NCBI GenBank assembly: GCA_016165875.1
Contig: JABBOT010000007.1
Location: forward strand, 5,923,245-5,987,244
Reading direction: 5' to 3'
Length of the DNA: 64,000 nucleotides
Source: Acanthopleura granulata
Lineage: Eukaryota > Mollusca > Polyplacophora > Chitonida > Chitonidae
The notes under the pieces: generated by a model
Database searches by the model: none
Seen by the model: the letters and a program-made list of their open reading frames with translations, nothing else
Told to the model about the DNA's origin: nothing
In this document: positions 39,171 to 51,600 of the stretch, piece after piece
How the letters are laid out: every line of letters starts with the position of its first letter
Numbering within the stretch: the stretch's first letter is position 1
Position numbers and translations under genes: made by a program

Positions 39171-39636
39171 CTTCCTACAAAACCAGACAGCTAAGAACAC
39201 AGAGGCCGACTTCCAGACGTGTCCACGATTCAACCCAAATGAAATCAATCGTGTCCGGCTGAGGATAGTCATTGCGCGACATGCTACGTCATGGTGATGA
39301 AGGAAAATTTGACCAATCAACAGCGAAAGTGAAAGACACACCTCCAGAGAAAAGGCAATTTCCATGAAGCGCTTGAACTCTTGTGAGTGTCTAAAAGCGA
39401 TCACAATGTAATTTCGCATATAAGATTTTTCAATGCGACACTTCATCACACATGTAAAAAATGTTCTTCTCACTCTGTGAATGAATGAATTTCTGCCTGC
39501 ATTAATTTTATTTTCTGTTTATATTTCCACCATACCGTCATGGCTTTGTCCTTGGTAGGGCCACTCCTCGCGAGCCTCACGTCTTCATTCATGTGTACAC
39601 TCGTACCTTTACCAACTCCATTTGGTCTAAACAAAA
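39171..39636. promoter_or_regulatory. Shared region between divergent CTH and ANKRD13C starts
   Basis: Only 466 bp separate the two start codons, which point away from each other, so the promoters of both genes must lie here or overlap the first exons. A CCAAT box is seen at 39313-39317; no TATA box stands out. A bidirectional promoter is inferred from position. Confidence 0.6.
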
Positions 39637-42600
39637 ATGGCGGACCAATTTCCTCTCCACGAAAGCGTTTTCAATGGAGATATTCGGAAAGTATCCCAGT
39701 TGTTACGAACACATGACGTTAGCCAGAAGGATTCACACGGTGAGTTGCTTTTGAAGTAGCAATGAAAGGAAATCTTGAAACAGACGATAAGAAAGCGAAT
39801 CTATGGCGTTATTTGAAGAAGGTTTCAGAATCAAAGGAAGCGTGGGAAATGACATTTCATCAACACAACAGAACAACATCAACGCCCAGTTCAGATGACT
39901 GTTGTAATTAAACTGCTATGCACGTTGCTTTTCATCAACACTGTTATCTCCTTTTTGCTTTTGCGGAAGGCATGAAATGATATTGGAATCATTGTTCATG
40001 AGATATACTTGTTGTTTGAGTAGTGTTTAGCGACATTCACAGCACAATAGCCAGGAAGTCAGTACGGTGATGTACCCTAGTGCATTTGGACCTGTTATAA
40101 TAATCATGGGGCCTAGTCCATCAAACTTTATTAACAATAACTCAATATCAGTAAGAGGTGTTAAATTTTGCAACCAGCCATAGGTGACTGACTGAGATAA
40201 GAACACATTTCTTAGTTATAAATAAGTGTAAGTCTCTGCATGGATTGGTAGCCCCTGATCTGAGTTGCTATATTTAACTTCTTGTCAGCATACCTACGTT
40301 TAATTAAATTAACATTTGTTTTTATGCTGGAGCATTGCCTACTTCAGCTAAATGGACTCTGTGTTATTTTGATACTCTTGCTGAGCCCTTGCTAAAAGTC
40401 ACAGCTTCAGTATTGTATTCATTAACTATCAGAGCTTTGATGGAGCCAAGAAATCTTGACGGGGATAATTTTCACAGATGCTGGGACATGTCATCATGGC
40501 GATATAACTTTCAGCTTGCCACCCGAAAAAATCGATGGAGCATATTTAACTGCTAAAGTTTAAAGGTCATTAACTTTACTTACCTACCTGTAGAATCAGT
40601 AAATTGCTTCTTTCATGCCAGTGCACCTCATAGCTCACCCTTGGGTGTAAATGATTGTGTGGACAGAGCATTTGCTGTGCATAAGATAGTTAGGTGACTT
40701 GATTTCCTCGGTTCCTCATATTGAAATAAGGTCACAACTCACCAAACCTGACTTTGACAGGTCAGGTGTTTCTGAAGACTCTCATGCCTGAGAAATCCAT
40801 TGAAATAAGTGAGGAATGCTCTTAAATTTGAATCTCAGACATGAGTCTGTTCTTAGAGCAGTGAATGCCGTCTCTGTCCTGAAATATTTGTTTGTGTGCA
40901 GAGATATCCATTTGACAGGTGACATGATTATCAACTTATATCACTTTAGTGATACTTAAAGTGATCTAGCCTAGACATTGCCAGAGGGGCAAATGTCGCC
41001 ACTAAAGAAACTGCAATCTATAGACCAGTTTCTCAGGCCAAGCTTTCATGGTAGCAGTCATCCTTCCTCTTCTTCCGTTTTTAAAAGTTGTTCAAACTTG
41101 GAGTTGTCATCAGTTGCCAGTGTCAGATGTCAATGTGACTCAGTGTGACAGTGAATGTTAAAATTTTGAGAAAGCCCTCATAGTCTATCTAGAGTCTGCA
41201 TTAAAGTCTGTGTTTACCTCAAAACGTTCTTTCTGTACCTACATACCACTAATTATTATCTAAACTGTGATAACATCGTTGGGGGGAGGGAATGTTTTAT
41301 GTAAAAAGATTATGTTAATTTATATAAATTAAAATCTTGTACATGTTCCTTTCAAAATTTCGTTACTTTTTTCCGTAAAATTATTATTTGCCATTTAACA
41401 CTTTTATTTGGACAATCCATTTAGGATTATTTTCCCATATTACCCAAGAGACTGGCATTGTGATTTCACATGTATAGCCGGTCACTGGGATATACACATT
41501 CTTACAGAACATTGATCGATACTTTGGTAACCATTTGGAATAATCCTTGAACTTGTACTTTGCAGTGCTAATTAACATATTTATGTTTTTGTTTTTCATG
41601 CAGGCAATACACCATTACATCTGGCTGTTATGCTTGGTCACAAAGGTTGGTATCTAAGTTAAAGAACTTTTTTTTTTTTTTTGTCGTGTGGGAGGAAGGG
41701 GTTTTTGGCTGTGCTTTCATTCAGTTGCTTGTCGTTGCATTGTGTCACACGCACTGTATTGGTTAAGGCCATCCTAAAAATATCTCTGTTCTTCAAAACC
41801 TGACCCTATCCTGAAAATAATTTTCTATTCCTATCTGAAGAAATAGGGCCAGTCCATACTTTTTCTTCTTATTATTTGGGTTAAGGAAAACGATAGTAAT
41901 TTTAAAGAAAAATATGAGTGGAGACACCAGAAAAGGAAAATAATTAAAAAAACTTCTTTCTCAGTCCCAATAAAAATTTTAGAGTAGGGCCCTTGTTTAG
42001 CTGGCTGGTCGGGTTATGCAAAACATATTTTTAGTTGTGATCTATATCCTAAAAATCATCAGGCAGTTTTTTAGATTACCCTGTATCCACTGTTCTCATG
42101 GTCTGTGTGACAATAAACATTTGACAGTGCTCACATATCTATTTGCTTGGAGGTCTCACATAAAATTTGTTTGTCTCATGCTGTAAGAGGGAAGGTCTGT
42201 TAGCAACCTTTGGATGGTTGTGATTTTCCCACAGGCTCTCCCTGATTTCCTTCCACCATAATGCTGGCCGCCATCGTACAAGTGAAATATTCGTGAGTAG
42301 GGCATGAAATAAAAAAGTAAATAAATAAGTAAAGCTGATATCAAATCACCTGCCTTATACCAGTATGATGTACTGTAATTGGTCAGCCTTTTCACACCTT
42401 TACAAAATGTTTATTCAAGCACATTTTGAGAGCATTGTTCTGTGTACTAAGAGAAAGTACAATTATTTATTGAAATTGATCCACCCAGTTGGTATAGGTT
42501 TGTCTCCATGATCAAGGTACAAAAAAAAAGGTGCATAAATCACACTAAGTTGCTGTTTCATGTGCGGAGAGGTTGATCAATTAGGGTGTTGAGCGTGCCC

Positions 42601-45600
42601 TTTGGAGAAAATCTGTGCCACTGGTAAATGATGAAGAGTTACCCTGGGTGAGCCAAAATTTTGTTACAAAATTGTGTCATATAAATTAAAATATACCTGT
42701 AATTTAATGGCTGTATAGTTGTGTGACCGTCAGCTGGGAGACTTGGCTCACTATTGTACTGTCTGATTTCAGAATGTGTGCATCTGTTGCTGGCTCACGG
42801 TGCTCCAGTGAAGGTGAAGAACCTACAGGGCTGGACCCCTTTGGCTGAGGCTATCAGCTATGGGGACAGGCAAACAAGTGAGTCTTGATCAGGGGTTTTT
42901 CTCACCAGTTTGTTTTTAGAAACTCAGTTTGAACAAGTCAGAAAACTCAGTTTATTGTATGAAAACTCAATACAAAATTTTGTCATTTTACTGATATGGA
43001 GTGGCTAGAAACCCCCTGCTTGACACTTAATTCCAGTAAAATCAGTGAAAGCATGTGTAGTTTATAATGCATACTCAAGGACTGCTTATTTAAAATTCTT
43101 CTCACAGTCTCATCTCTGTTGACATAAATAAACTCTGTGGAGTGCATGAAAGACAACACCATGCCTTTAAAAGTTTAAGTAGTCTTCAGGATGAATAGAT
43201 CATAGCCTTGAAGAGCCTGTGTATTTATATCACATAGCTTGCTATATGTATGATTGGCCTCACCAGGTATAGTTTCTAAGAGTAAATATTTAAATAACAA
43301 TGCACGGGCCAAGGTAACATACAAAACATGTACTACTGAGTAAGTAAACTTTTGCAAGAAGTTTTGGTGTAGCAATATTCACTGTAAATAACACTTCTGT
43401 TTACCAGTGTGATATTTTAAATGGCATTTTACAACTAATATATTTGAACTATACTCTAAATGTAAGCTTGAATTTAATTTATCAGTGTATTGTATTTATG
43501 GTATCTTCTGTAGTATCTGCACATGAATGGCTTCCGATCATACTATGAGTGCAGGATTTTTAGGTAAAACACTGAAGGGTTTATATGTTACCAATGCACT
43601 TCCTGTAGTGAGAAGTAATAAAGCAGGCGGGTTGTGAGTTCAATCAGCACAGCATTTGTTACTTCACTAATCGTGTTTAGTCCGACTACTACCAGTAGCA
43701 AAATACCACATCTTCATATCAGGGAAAAAAATGTACAACTCTGAGATCAGTTAAACTGAAAATGAAAAGTAATGCCCCTAATCCTTCCTGCAGAAACCAG
43801 TTTTGATTTTGGGTGGTTTTTGTTTTGTTTGTTTTTTTGCTTCACAGTGAATCTTATTTTTCAGTATGGGCAGGGAATTTCCTCCAAAGTGCATGATGCT
43901 TGAATAACATGACCAGGAGAACACATGAAAAGGTTGAAGAAATTGACATTGCTTTTCATGATTTTTTTTTGTGTGTAGTAATGTCGTTGCTGAAGAAGTT
44001 AAAGTCGCAATCCAGAGATGCTTTAGAAGACAGAAGACCTGCCCTCATACAGGCCCTGAAAGATCTGGGAGATTTCTACTTAGAGCTACGATGGGACTTT
44101 CAGAGTTGGGGTAAGATAGCCTGAACTGTGTTGGCCAGCAGGAAGAATTTCTTGTCATTAGGCATTAAAAACCATACAGTAACCCCAAATGACATTTCAG
44201 AAGTGTAGTGAGTATGAGCAGAGTTGAACAAGATCCAGTCTCTAGGCCTTCATTTGTGTTTTCAAGCAAGTGTGTATTATCACACCCCCTGCAGAAGACC
44301 AGGAGTGTGATTTGCACACCTAGGTTCAAACTCACAGACTTTTCACAATGTCAGATGTATGTTTTTATCATGCCTAGACTTTGTTTCAGGAGTGTGCTGT
44401 GTGTGGGAGTGTGATAGCATGCCTTATAAATTGAAGGCATGATAAATCTCATAAACTATCGCAGTTAAGGGACATCATTTCATCATAGTTAACTGTAATA
44501 GCTACTGTAAACTCCAGTCTTTTCCTTTCAAGGACCCCCACCCTCTCTTGCCTAAACTTACGTAAACTCATGAGGCTTTTAAATGCTGATTTGGCTTATT
44601 GTAGATGCAACAAGGAGCTCAATCCTACCAAACAGTACTTTCATAACCGTTCCAACTCCAGTTCAGAAGAGTGCACAAATAGAAACTAACAGAAATCTTC
44701 TTGGTTGAAAAAATACTATCTTTTCAACTGTGTTATAAAAAAAATAAAACGCCATGTTATTGCAGTGACAAAAACCTAGATAACCTATCCAGCAGAGAAC
44801 TTCTGACTTTTAGCTTTTTGCCCCCTTACTTGTGTGTTGTTTGTCTTCTTATGAGTGTTTATAATGTTTAATAACACTGTTTTATGTATTAAACTTTTAT
44901 TCAAGTAATTTTGGGCCCCATGGCATAGTGTTTAGCATGCTAGTGCAGTGAAATAACCTTGGAGCCTTTCACTAATGTGTCTTTGTTAGTTCAGGTCCCG
45001 CTCCTGCTGGTTTTCTCTCCAGTTGTACGTGGGGCAGTCTGTCAGCATCATGCAGGTGGTTGTGAGATTCCCCCAGACTACCTGATTTCCTCTCCTAGCC
45101 AAAACACCATTCAGATTTATAAATGGATTTATTCAAGTATAGACCACATTGAAGTGTTGTTTCCCTGTGTTTTTTGCAGTTCCCATTGTGTCGAGAATGT
45201 TACCTTCAGATATTTGCAGAATACATAAAAAAGGCTCATGTATAAGGTAAGCTATTTCTGGTAGACAAGAAATGTAAGAAGTCTGTTATCCTAATGCCTT
45301 AACTTTTTCATGTACAAAAGAAAAACTAGCCTTGCAATGTATATACCTTCTTAATTTCTAAGCAAAACAACATTTGTTGAGTTGGCATATTTCTTGGCTG
45401 CACCAAATTATAATATTATTAGTGTTGTTGTCAAAATACGTTTAGGTATTAATATTCTTTGCTGGCCATATATTAAGTATTCCTTATTCGGTGATGTATC
45501 CATTTTGGTATGGTTTCACACTATTAAAGTGAGATCATTGAAGCTAAAGTACATTACGTGTGTTTAAAATATTTTACTTTCACCTTGTACGTTTAGTTAG

Positions 45601-48600
45601 GTATAGTCTAAGGAAGGTGCATGTATTGTTGTCTTTTTCACAGGCTGGACACCACTGTCCTCGACTTTAATGGCATGCACTGGGAACGAGGGGATATAAC
45701 ATTTGTATTTAATGGTGACGCAAAACCTTCACAGTCGCTGACAGTTTTAGACAACAAACTTCATGTATTTCAGCGAATACGATATGAGGTAAGAAATTTG
45801 AAACTTTGTTGGCTTTTGGGGGGATTTTATGGCAATCATATAAGATAGTGGCACTTTTGTTCGTGTATGAAAATGAAAGTGTTTTTGTATTAATCTGGCG
45901 TCGTGAATCAGAAAAGAATTCCTGTGGATCAGCAGTTTTATTCAGTTGATCACAGGAAGCTATGGAGAATATCTCAACATTTTTTTGATATATATAATTT
46001 TTTTTTCTTTCAATTTCAACCATTTTGGTTATTATAATAATGACACAGTATCGTGGGACAGATGTGTCAGCCTAAGGTTCTCATTTGACTTGTTGATACA
46101 GGAGTCCGAGGCGGAGTTAGAAGATGAAGTTGACATTCTTATGTCCAGTGATATCATGGCAGCTCAGATGTCCACCAAAAATATTACCTTTTCTCGTGCT
46201 CAGAGTGGCTGGCTCTTCAGGGAGGATAAAACCGTAAGGGAATGATGTGTTTAAAAGCATTCGTCTTTTCAGCTGCATAGACTCATAAATAATCTAATGA
46301 AGGGGAGATAATACTAAGTAATTGTTACTTTAGAAGATAAAACTAGAAGAAAATCTGTTTGCCAAAGGTAACGCTAAGAAATTGCTGTTATTGAAAGATA
46401 AACTAAAAGAGTGTTATTTTGGTGTGTTAATACTGTAAGAGTTTCCTATTCAGGGGATATAAAGATTAGCAGATTCAGTGATGCATGCATCTTTCTAACA
46501 TCATGATTGTCATCCAATTCATCTGCTGTGTTGGGTTCTGAGGTGTCATTTTGGTATGTGACTGTAGTACCATATAATGTGGTTATTCATTATCTCTCCT
46601 TTTGCAGGAAATGGTTGGAGATTTCCAAGCTGACTTTTATGCAGTAAATGGGTTGATATTGGAATCAAGAAAAAGGTAAGATGTTTGGTTCCTGAAGTAC
46701 TTGTATTCAGCCATTTTAGAATGGCCCAAATAATTGGCTTTCACAGAATATCAATGCATTGGATATGGGTAAAAATTGGTAATAAGGCTCATTAAATACA
46801 GTTTGGGTCATTTTGTAACTTTTTCAAACTTGAGAATCATAACATGATATTTTCTGAAATGTGAATATGAATTGACAAGCAAATTGACTAGTGAATTTTT
46901 TTTTTGGCCAAAAATCTCTGGTATAACCGCTTTAAATATTGAGAATGCATGTATTGGTGTAGGGAACGGTTACATTTCCCAGCATTGTTTATTACCATTT
47001 GTTGGTACTTCTGAGCCCTTTGCTGCATGTAGTTCATTTGGCCAAAGTGTCACTATTGTCACAGCTGACCTGACCGTGTTCAATAAGATGAGAGTGTTGG
47101 TAACCAGCTCGTACTTCTTGGCCATCAGTGTAATGTCAAACAGGGATTTGTTGTGTACCTGGCAAAAGTAATGGATCTGTTGTTGTACGACTTCTTCTCA
47201 CATATCTGACCTCATGCTATTTAATATGTCACCAGCCTTTCCCAAAATATACACATGGTTCTTGGAGCTGTGGGGTTTTCAACAGATCTTTTTCTTGTTA
47301 TTTTCTCTTGCATTTCATCACCACTTTTTTTTCTCTTTGTAGAAGGGAACATTTATCACCTGAAGATCTTCAGAAAAACAAAGCTTTAATGGAAAACTTA
47401 AGTAAAGGAACACTAGTCGACAACTGTGATGTGAGTGGATTTATTCTTTAAACATGGAGAAGCCATTGATGAATGGGGTTTAAAATAGTATTTGACTTCA
47501 CTTATTTACCTGGAATTTACATTGTACTAGCCTTAAAATTTGTAATATATCCTAAAAGTTTTATTTTATTCATTTATTTATCTGATTGGTGTTTTACACC
47601 ATAGTCAAGAATATTAGGCCATAATTATTGTGGGAGGAATCCAGTCAAAGCTCGAGAAAAACCCACAACAATCTGCATCCTAAAAATTGGTAAAATGTAG
47701 TCATTTTATAATATGTAGTTCAGGCATACAAAACAAACAAGGTGTAAACATTGTCTTTGGCGCTTTTTGGCTTATTATTGTAAAATTGCTCTTGCTTCTG
47801 TCTTTTGGTTCCAGCCATTTTGGATATCATTTAATTAAAATGTGCAGAGAAAGCCTGCTGATAGGTGCCTAACATCTTTGAAAACTCCCCTTTGGATGAA
47901 GTGGTATGACCATGTTGCCGAAGTTATATATTACTGGAGAAAGGTCATACCACTTTCACTGAAAAGGTGTTTTCAAAAATGTCAGGCACCTATTTGTAGG
48001 CTTGCAGAGGTGTGTAAGGCTGGTGTTATTCATCGTAAGAGCCTGTTAAATACCGAGCCACATCACTTCATCTGTTTGCCCCTGCAGCTACCAGACGGCT
48101 CCAGTCTTTAACATAGCAAAGGTGATTTCCAAACTTTGATATGGCCATCTGGGGGCTGAGGGGGAAAACAGGAAAAGTAACCTGACCTCTCTCTAGTAGA
48201 TTTTTGTGTTTTTTTCAGAAAGGAGAGAAAGTTCAGTATCACTAAGCTTTTTAGGAGAATGTGTGCTCTGGTTTGTGTATTAACTGGTCATTGTGTGCGT
48301 GTGATTTCTGTAGATTGAGCGTCGCCGAGCGCTGACTCCACCCCCACCCCCGAGAGTATCATGGAGGGAGTACATCATGTCCCGACCAGGTCACTCTCCC
48401 TATCTTGGGAGGACGCCCGTCTCCAAAGAAAACTCCAAAACATTCAAGGCCACAGTAGCAATGGTGAGCTTACAGTTTATGTTCAAACCCGTCTGTTGTC
48501 TAATGTCTTAAATGTGGTGGGTTTGTATAAAGGTCATATATGTTTTGTATGTCATATTGAACTACATGCAAATATAACATTACATAAAAATGTAAGATTT

Positions 48601-51600
48601 TTGCTGATTTGAGCTTTAGGTAACCTCCCTTGGTTTGGATATTGACATGCAAAGCTTTTGTTTTTAGTTAGCCCATGTACAAGAAGTTCTCCGTAATTTC
48701 AGAAGTTGGCAGAAAAATTCAGCAGGAGCAAAAAATGGATTGTGTATGGATTACTGACTCCTGTCCTGTCTTCTACCAATGCTGTCATGAAATTTGGTTT
48801 GAAAGTACATTGATTACAGAAATTTTACCAATGATTATTTTTACACAAGCCTTGTTTTGTTTGAATTTATTTGTTTTTTGCCCCTTTTTTCAGAGCACAG
48901 AATTCCCAATGACTGTAGAAGCGTAAGTGCTGATTTGCTACATGATTTTCCTTTCCTGAGAACTGCCTGTGTTGTATTTGTGTTTTAACCTAAAGTGTAA
49001 CCCATTTCACATCAACTTGATTGTGTACATTAAGGCAAATAAAATTGCTCTTTTGGCACAACTAATAATCCTGTGGCTTGAGTTCACAAACTCAAATTTG
49101 TAGTCTGCTAACATTGTTAAATCATATGGTATGCTAGGATTTTAAAGATGTTTTAATTATACATAGGAAAAATACTGCCAAATTCTGGATTGGCAATCCA
49201 GAGTTTATATGGAATGCCTGAGTACAGATTCAACCATTGTTATTAATGTGCACAATATTTTACTCTTGTTGGATCTTATTATTTCATTTTTTGTCAGAAA
49301 TTGTCACAGAAGATGAGATAATCATAAACTCTAGCAAAGTAATGATAATGAAAACTGAAAATTGCCTGCATTGGTTTTCGAAAATGTTTGAATGAGCAGC
49401 AGGGGATGGTTTAACCATCAAAATGAAATCAAAATTTGAAATTGATGAAATGAACACCCTTCTGCCTGTCCTAGACAAGCACAATATGCATAGGACAGCC
49501 TCAGTTGCAGTAATAATGTACAGGTTGCTTCATAGAATTTAGCTCTTTATTATGTATACTTCAGTGAAATCACAGTATTTCCTTAACTGATAAAAGTGTT
49601 ATTTTCACTGCTGTGAAATATCACATTTTGATATTTCACACCCAGAGATCAAAAAGGGAAACATTTTATTTGCAAAGTTGCAATCTGATCTCAGCGGAAA
49701 AACTCTTTGAAGTACACAAATCATGATACTGTTAGGGTATAAATAATAAATGGAATATTGCACATTGAAGGCTGAATACCATAAATATTGTTCTCTTGAG
49801 AGGTGGAAATGATAATGGTTATCATTTCCACGTCTCACTCGAATGATATTTATGGTTATCAGCCTTCACTGTGCAGTATCCTCTGTTTCTAACATTGGCA
49901 CCAAACCATTTATTCTATGGACATGTGACAAGTAAAAGGAGCTTTTAAGACAGCCGCCTAAAAAATATAATTTTGAGCCCTGATGATGCAAAAGTATGAT
50001 CGAAAATACAGTATTCCATTTAAAGTTTGTCATATACATATTCAGTTTCAAAACCACATAAAGGTCTTAAAATGATACTTTTCATGTCAATAATTCGGTG
50101 TTGCTGATAAGAAAATGATCAAACTCTTCAGTGACACTGCCCTGTGAATGTGTCCAGTTTTCAGGATATAAATTCTCTTTCAGATTACTGGATGTCCTGG
50201 AAGTTATATCACCATTTAAGCAGTTCCAAAAGCTGAGAGAGTTTATGACATCAAAACTTCCTCCAGGCTTTCCTGTAAAAATAGGTAAGTTTTGCCAGAT
50301 TTTATTTCCATGTGGGGAAGTTCTTAGGGGTCGTGAAAGTGTTGTAGTGTGCTTGGCCGTTTGTCTTTACTTTTCTTACTGCAGCTCCTGGCTGAGGGGG
50401 TTAGCACCTTAATTCAGCGTAATGACCCAGGAGCCTCTCACCCATGGTATGGCTGTGAGTTTAAGCCCAGCTCATCCCCATTTCCTCTCCTCTTGCATGG
50501 GAACGTCTGCTAGCAACCTACAGATGGTTGTGGGTTTCCCCCGTGCTCTGAACAGTTTCCTCCCACCATATTGCTTGCCGCGGTAGTATAAGTGAAATGT
50601 TCTTGAGTATGGCATAAAACGCCAATCAAATAAACAAATAAAATCAAATACTGCAGCTCCTAAATAGATCAGAGTAGAAACAGTATATGTATTTAAGGAA
50701 ATACATCAAAATACAACATTTTCTAGTAATAATTTGGCATTTAGTCTCCTGGTAGCACTGAACGGGGGAAACTATAGGGTTGCACCCAATCTGTCAGTCT
50801 GGGGCCTGTTTTACAAAAAGTCTAAAGGCTAAGCTTAGACAGCTAACTCATTTAGCAGGCTAGCAATTCTGTCTAGCCCGTTTCAGAAAGAAAATATTTG
50901 GCTGTCGACTAAAACCTTTTGTCTTAGAGTTTGAAGTTTAGCCTGATATCCTCAGTCATCTCCAGCTGTCGCTAGCAGAAAGTAAATTAGGCTTTGAAAG
51001 TGTTATATGTCCAATATTTTAAAGTTTGTGTCTTAATTGGAGAAATATAGGAATATATCAGCTTCTTTCAGTGCATGAAAGTCTCTTAAAGCTCACAATC
51101 CACCAAAATCCATCTGTTGTTGTTTGGCTTCGTCTGTCTACGATGAGAGTTATCGCTTCTTGTTTCCAAGCTGTGTCAATAATGAAAATGAAGAACAAAT
51201 TAACCTTTTTTTCTGATATTTAGATACAGTAATTTAGTTTATTTATATTTTTAAGCTAATTTAAACATTATCCTCATTGGTTCAACCAACCAGATAACTG
51301 CAGAGCGGCAACATAGCAGGCTGTGGTAAATCCGCCAAGCATTTAGACAGTTTTACTCTAGTGAAAGGAAAGGTAGAAAAGGTAGTCAGCTAAATGGGCC
51401 TTAGCCGACTAACCGACCTTAGATGGCTGAGAAAAGTTTTGTGTAACAGGTCCCTGTCCTTCCATCACTCCGTCAAACTAGTTTTCTCGACTTTTTTTCA
51501 AAACATTTAATTATATTGAATTAAAAATTTGTGGCTGTTTTGGACTTCATTAGTTTTTTGCAAGTTTTTTCAAAACAGTAAATTGTATTATGACTTGCAG

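Noticed and set aside
39171..39473. In-frame upstream extension of CTH
   Set aside because: The frame stays open, but homology to other CTH proteins begins right after MSGDNN, and the upstream part is likely 5' UTR and promoter.
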